Below the pieces are notes generated by a model. It saw nothing but the letters and a program-made list of their open reading frames with translations. It ran no database searches and had not been told where the DNA came from. The translations under genes and the position numbers were made by a program. 64,000 bases of DNA from Streptomyces alboflavus (GTDB lineage Bacteria; Actinomycetota; Actinomycetes; Streptomycetales; Streptomycetaceae), in contig NZ_JNXT01000030.1 of assembly GCF_000716675.1 (NCBI RefSeq), positions 28,670 through 92,669 on the forward strand, written 5' to 3'. Each line of letters starts with the position of its first letter. The first letter of the stretch is position 1. Positions 60,665-64,000 of this stretch are shown here, in pieces.

Positions 60665-60711
60665 GGCTGACCGAGCTCTCATCCGGAGGGGAGCCGGGAG
60701 TTCGGTCAGCC
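60665..60711. terminator. Hairpin after small membrane peptide 2
   Basis: 14-bp stem GGCTGACCGAGCTC/GAGTTCGGTCAGCC with one G-T pair and a 19-base loop. Confidence 0.6.
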
Positions 60712-60774
60712 GTCAGACCCGGGGCACGGGCCCACCCAAGGCCCCGCCAACGCCAGGCCCGGGCCCCGAAGAAG

Positions 60775-60810
60775 CGACGGGGTGGCCCACGCCCGTGGGC
60801 CACCCCGTCG
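60775..60810. terminator. Terminator of the asparaginase gene
   Basis: 16-bp perfect stem around the loop GCCC, 17 bases beyond the asparaginase stop codon on the minus strand. Confidence 0.85.
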
Positions 60811-60826
60811 GAACGTCCAGGTGACC

Positions 60827-61810
60827 TCAGATCACCGCGCGGATCTCCCCCACCTCACGCCCCGCCCCGAGCAGCGGCGCCCTGCCGATCCGGTCCAGGA
60901 TCGGGGCGTCCGTGCCGAGCAGGCGCAGCGCGCGGGCCAGGACCGGGCCGAGCACCCGCGTCGAGCCGTCGTCGATCTTGAAGGCGAGGGCGCGGCCGTC
61001 GGGCAGCGCGACCGCCTGGACGGCCTCGGCGCCCATCTTCGACAGCGCGCCGGGCACCGCCCGCATCAGCCAGGTGTCGGGGCGCCGGGTCCCGGCGACG
61101 TACTCGGGGTGGGCCCGCATGGCGTCGGCGACCCGGCGCTCGGGGCTGCCCTCGGGGGCGAGGACGAAGTGCCGGTAGGCGCGGGCGAGGCCGGTCAGGG
61201 AGATGGCCATCAGGGGCGCGCCGCAGCCGTCCGTGCCGACGGCGGCGACGGGCTCGCCCGCGGCGGCCTCGATGCCGTCGTGGATGAGGCGCTGAAGGGG
61301 GTGCCCGGGGTCGAGGTAGGTCTCCTTGGGCCAGCCGTTCAGGGCGCAGACGGCGAGCATCGCGGCGTGCTTGCCGGAGCAGTTCATCGTGACCCGGTCG
61401 CGGACGGCGCCCGAGGCGAGGTAGGTCTCGGCCTCCTCGGGGTCAAGCGGCAGGTCGGCGGGGCACTGCAGCTCGGCGGGGCTGAGACCGTGCTCGGCCA
61501 GCATCTTCAGTACGAGGTCCCGGTGGAACGTTTCGCCGGAGTGGCTGGCGGCGGCCAGGGCGAGGCGCTCGCCGGACAGGTCGAGGCCGGCCCGCAGCAC
61601 CGCCGCCGCCTGCATCGGCTTGTTCGTGGAGCGCGGGAAGACCGGGCTGCTCACGTCGCCGAGCGCGAGCTGCACGTCGCCGTCGGCCCCGAGCAGCACC
61701 AGGCTGCCGCGGTGGTGGCCCTCGACGAAGCCCGACCGGACGACCTCGGCGAGGACCGGGTGTATGACGGGGGAACTGGTGGCGGCGGACGGCGGCGTCG
61801 TCTTCGGCAT
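60827..61810 (-). CDS. Asparaginase family protein (L-asparaginase II type)
   Basis: 327 residues of the PF06089-type asparaginase. Family motifs: VVRSGFVEGHHRGSLVLLGA, PVFPRSTNKPMQAAAVLRAG, ASHSGETFH, NCSGKHAAMLAVC and GTDGCGAPLMAISLTGLARA. Hydrolyses asparagine to aspartate and ammonia. ATG 61810; a longer frame upstream is unsupported. Confidence 0.88.
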   Translation of the reverse strand: MPKTTPPSAATSSPVIHPVLAEVVRSGFVEGHHRGSLVLLGADGDVQLALGDVSSPVFPRSTNKPMQAAAVLRAGLDLSGERLALAAASHSGETFHRDLVLKMLAEHGLSPAELQCPADLPLDPEEAETYLASGAVRDRVTMNCSGKHAAMLAVCALNGWPKETYLDPGHPLQRLIHDGIEAAAGEPVAAVGTDGCGAPLMAISLTGLARAYRHFVLAPEGSPERRVADAMRAHPEYVAGTRRPDTWLMRAVPGALSKMGAEAVQAVALPDGRALAFKIDDGSTRVLGPVLARALRLLGTDAPILDRIGRAPLLGAGREVGEIRAVI

Positions 61811-62010
61811 CTTCGGCCTTCCGGGTGCGGGCGGTGCGACGGACCGCCCGCGGGAACGCCGGTCCGGGGGATCGCGGCGGCCGTGCCGGACACGGCGTCC
61901 ACCGGGATCACGGGATCTCGGCGGGCGCCGCACGCGGACGTCCACCGAGGTCACGGCCGACGGCGGCCGTCGGGCCCTGTGGGGCGGCGGTGGCCGTCGG
62001 GGCCGGCAGG

Positions 62011-62847
62011 TCACGCGAGCAGGTCGTCTACTTGTGCTTCTCCTTCACGGTACCTGCGGGCGATCTCCGCACTGCAATCGTCCGTCGTCCGCTGCATCTC
62101 CTGACGCCGCCGGGAAACCTGCTGTTCATAGCGGACGAGCCGGCCCATCGCCGCGTGCAGCTCCTCGTCCGTGCGGGCGGCCAGGTCGGACAGCTCCACG
62201 TCGGCGAGCATCTCGGCGGCCAGGCGTCGGTACTCCTCGCTGTGCGGGGTGCCGAGCGTCACATGGCGGGCCGACGAGCGGTGCCGGGCCGGGCCGTCCG
62301 TGAGGATCTCCGAGAGCCGGTCCACGACCAGCGGCGACTCCTCCCCGGCGGTGGCCTCCGGGCCCCGGCCTGCCGCGCGCGGGACCCTGCGGCGCGCGGT
62401 CTCCGCCCGCAGGATGTCGATACGGCCCTGCAGCAGCCGTCGTACGTAGCTCAGGTCCGCCTCGTCCTGCTGCGTGGAGCGGCGCAGTTCGCGCAGCTCC
62501 GGCAGGCGCAGGGCGGTCAGGTCGTGGGCCGGTACGTCGGGCAGGACGGGGCTGTCGGTGCGCTGGACCGGGGGGCGCGGGACGTGGGTGCCGCCGATGC
62601 CCGCCGCACCGGCCGCTCCACCCGCCTCGGCGGCCCCCGCCATGCCCACGGCCCCCGCTGCCCCCGCTGCTCCTGCCGCCCCCGCTGGCCCCACTGTCCC
62701 CGCCGTCCCTACTGCCCTCGCCGGCCCGCCCATGCTCGCGGTCCCGCCCCTCCCTGCCGTCCCGCCCGGGTGTCTCGCCCCCGACGGCCATGACGCCCCG
62801 GGCGACCATGGCGTGCTGGGCGTACTGGGCGTACTGGGTGTGCTCAT
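62011..62847 (-). CDS. rsiG: Anti-sigma factor RsiG (AmfC)
   Basis: 278 residues. Two copies of the c-di-GMP-binding motif E-x3-S-x2-R-x3-Q-x3-D are exact: E129, S133, R136, Q140, D144, and E241, S245, R248, Q252, D256. These lie on two long helices of an antiparallel coiled coil, with PHSEEYRRLAAEMLADVELS between them. RsiG with c-di-GMP holds the sporulation sigma factor WhiG inactive and so links c-di-GMP to spore formation. Residues 1-100 are an unusual Ala/Gly-rich extension (GAAGAAGAAGAVGMAG and STPSTPSTPSTP). It may be mis-started; a downstream start would leave the core intact. Confidence 0.9.
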   Translation of the reverse strand: MSTPSTPSTPSTPWSPGASWPSGARHPGGTAGRGGTASMGGPARAVGTAGTVGPAGAAGAAGAAGAVGMAGAAEAGGAAGAAGIGGTHVPRPPVQRTDSPVLPDVPAHDLTALRLPELRELRRSTQQDEADLSYVRRLLQGRIDILRAETARRRVPRAAGRGPEATAGEESPLVVDRLSEILTDGPARHRSSARHVTLGTPHSEEYRRLAAEMLADVELSDLAARTDEELHAAMGRLVRYEQQVSRRRQEMQRTTDDCSAEIARRYREGEAQVDDLLA

Positions 62848-63005
62848 GTGGCTCTACCGTCCCCTCAGCCGGCGCGGTACACCGCGTGTGAGCATCGTGC
62901 CACCCCGAGTGGTCGCTCTGTGCGTGAGTGCCCCCAATCGGCCCCGGATGGGGGGTTCTGGACCGGCGCGCGGACGGCGCGTGCGCGCAGGGCATGATGG
63001 GCGGC

Positions 63006-63431
63006 ATGCGTGCGGTGGTGCAGAGGGTGGACGGCGCGAGCGTCGTCGTGGACGGGGAGACGGTCGGGGAGATCGTCGGCGAAGGCTTGTGCGTGCTGGT
63101 CGGCGTCACGCACGCCGACACCAAGGAGAAGGCGGGACAGCTCGCCCGCAAGCTGTGGTCCCTGCGGATCCTCGCCGACGAGAAGTCCTGCTCGGACGTC
63201 GGCGCGCCGCTCCTCGTGATCAGCCAGTTCACCCTGTACGGCGACGCCCGCAAGGGCCGCCGCCCCACCTGGAACGCCGCCGCCCCCGGGGACGTGGCCG
63301 AGCCCCTCGTCGACGAGGTGGTGTCCCGGCTCCGCGCCCTCGGCGCCACGGTCTCCACCGGCCGCTTCGGCGCCCAGATGCGCGTGGGCCTGACCAACGA
63401 CGGCCCGTTCACCGTCCTCCTGGACATCTGA
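63006..63431 (+). CDS. dtd: D-aminoacyl-tRNA deacylase
   Basis: 141 residues, the family length. [21 protein letters not shown] begins it (21 residues, split here at VD/GA), [16 protein letters not shown] carries the catalytic SQFT motif, and [12 protein letters not shown] the cross-subunit Gly-cisPro-like GP motif. It removes D-amino acids from tRNA. ATG 63006 is supported by conservation. Divergent from rsiG, a known Streptomyces arrangement by recall. Confidence 0.94.
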   Translation: MRAVVQRVDGASVVVDGETVGEIVGEGLCVLVGVTHADTKEKAGQLARKLWSLRILADEKSCSDVGAPLLVISQFTLYGDARKGRRPTWNAAAPGDVAEPLVDEVVSRLRALGATVSTGRFGAQMRVGLTNDGPFTVLLDI

Positions 63432-63630
63432 CCCACGGGCCCGGGCCCACCCCCGATGCGGCGCTCCGCGCCTCGTCCTCAATCACCGGACAGGCTCCCT
63501 CCCACCCACCCGCCCAACCTTGCCCCCACCTGACCAACAGCCCGGCACCTCCAGCCCGCCCGGGGGGCGAGAGGGGGTCGGCGGGGAAGCCAGCCCGTCG
63601 GGCGGGGCAGGGGGTGCCGGGCTGTCGCTC
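63432..63630. other. Intergenic stretch between dtd and the tandem repeats
   Basis: No gene. Its last 40 bases (from about 63590) look like a degenerate first unit of the array that follows. Confidence 0.4.
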
Positions 63631-64000
63631 AGGTGGTCCAAGTCTGGGCGGGCGGGTGGGACAGAGCCCGCCCGGCAAGGCAGAGGCCGCCAGGCTGCCG
63701 CTCAGGTGGTGCGAGCCCAGGCGGGTGGGTGGGACAGAGCCCGCCCGGCAAGGCAGAGGCCGCCAGGCTGCCGCTCAGGTGGTGCGAGCCCAGGCGGGTG
63801 GGTGGGACAGGAGCCCGCCCGGCAAGGCAGAGGGTGCCGGGCCGTCGCTCAGGTGGTCCAAGTCTGGGCGGGCGAGTGGCAGAGAACCCGCCCGGCAAGG
63901 CAGAGGGTGCCGGGCCGTCGCTCAGGTGGTCCAAGTCTGGGCGGGTGGGTGGGACAGAGCCCGCCCGGCAAGGCAGAGGGTGCCGGGCCGTCGCTCAGGT
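63631..64000. repeat. 73-bp tandem repeat array, five units, continuing past the window
   Basis: Units begin AGGTGGTCCAAGTCTGGG or AGGTGGTGCGAGCCCAGG at 63631, 63704, 63777, 63851, 63924 and 63997 (73, 73, 74, 73, 73 bp). Each contains CCCGCCCGGCAAGGCAGAGG. Two subtypes differ at a few positions. The period is not a multiple of three, so the array is not coding. Confidence 0.92.

Noticed and set aside
63631..64000. Repeat protein encoded by the 73-bp array
   Set aside because: The period of 73 is not divisible by three, so no single frame would repeat; the open frames are by-products of GC content.

Overview
The window is a high-GC actinomycete chromosome, almost certainly Streptomyces. The evidence is strong GC bias at third codon positions, frequent GTG starts and overlapping ATGA/GTGA gene junctions, PHO boxes of the Streptomyces type, a mycothiol gene (mshA), an RsiG/AmfC anti-sigma factor and a MsiK sugar-transport ATPase. 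From memory, the order msiK - nucleotidyltransferase - DoxX - rlmB - cysS - ispF - ispD - carD - lipoprotein - phoP/phoR - phoU ... gpm ... mshA ... rsiG - dtd runs parallel to the SCO4240-to-SCO4180 stretch of S. coelicolor; this is synteny by recall, not a search.

Layout. 1-1.64 kb: end of a secreted Ig-repeat protein, then tRNA-Thr. 2-4.7 kb: msiK, a small membrane protein and a sugar nucleotidyltransferase. 4.8-12 kb (minus strand): DoxX protein, rlmB, cysS, an F420-type split-barrel protein, ispF, ispD and carD. 12.8-16.7 kb: a lipoprotein, the phosphate regulators phoRP and divergent phoU with two PHO boxes. 16.7-18.2 kb: a metallothionein-like peptide and a seven-repeat beta-propeller lectin-like protein. 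18.47-25.84 kb: an integrative element in the 3' end of gpm, bounded by 19-bp direct repeats. 25.8-38 kb: gpm, an MFS pump, a toxin-antitoxin-like pair, a Tat-exported beta-helix protein, ybjN, mshA, a methyltransferase, an NlpC/P60 hydrolase, a receiver-SpoIIE phosphatase, and an XRE regulator with a histone/HBHA-like partner. 38-49.3 kb: small enzymes and hypotheticals, an orphan DrrA-type ATPase with a DUF4097 protein, and LysR with diaminopropionate ammonia-lyase. 49.4-55 kb: a HelD-like helicase with a divergent TetR, then TetR with a divergent DrrAB-type exporter. 55-60.6 kb: an unusual locus of two GntR regulators, a HAD phosphatase, a kinase-like protein, a membrane-anchored sensor-like protein and two paralogous small membrane peptides. 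60.8-63.4 kb: asparaginase, rsiG and dtd. The window ends in a 73-bp tandem repeat array.

The most interesting material is (a) the 55-60.6 kb locus. There the same putative PLD-like domain is fused to winged-helix DNA-binding domains in two proteins and to a membrane anchor in a third, and a regulatory block with identical spacing is duplicated between each GntR gene and its divergent small membrane peptide. The second is (b) the 7.35-kb element, which lacks recognisable transfer or Rep genes but carries a tightly coupled operon of unknown proteins, a 13-copy TGCGTCAT iteron array and dense CTAG palindromes, and brings its own replacement end and terminator for gpm.
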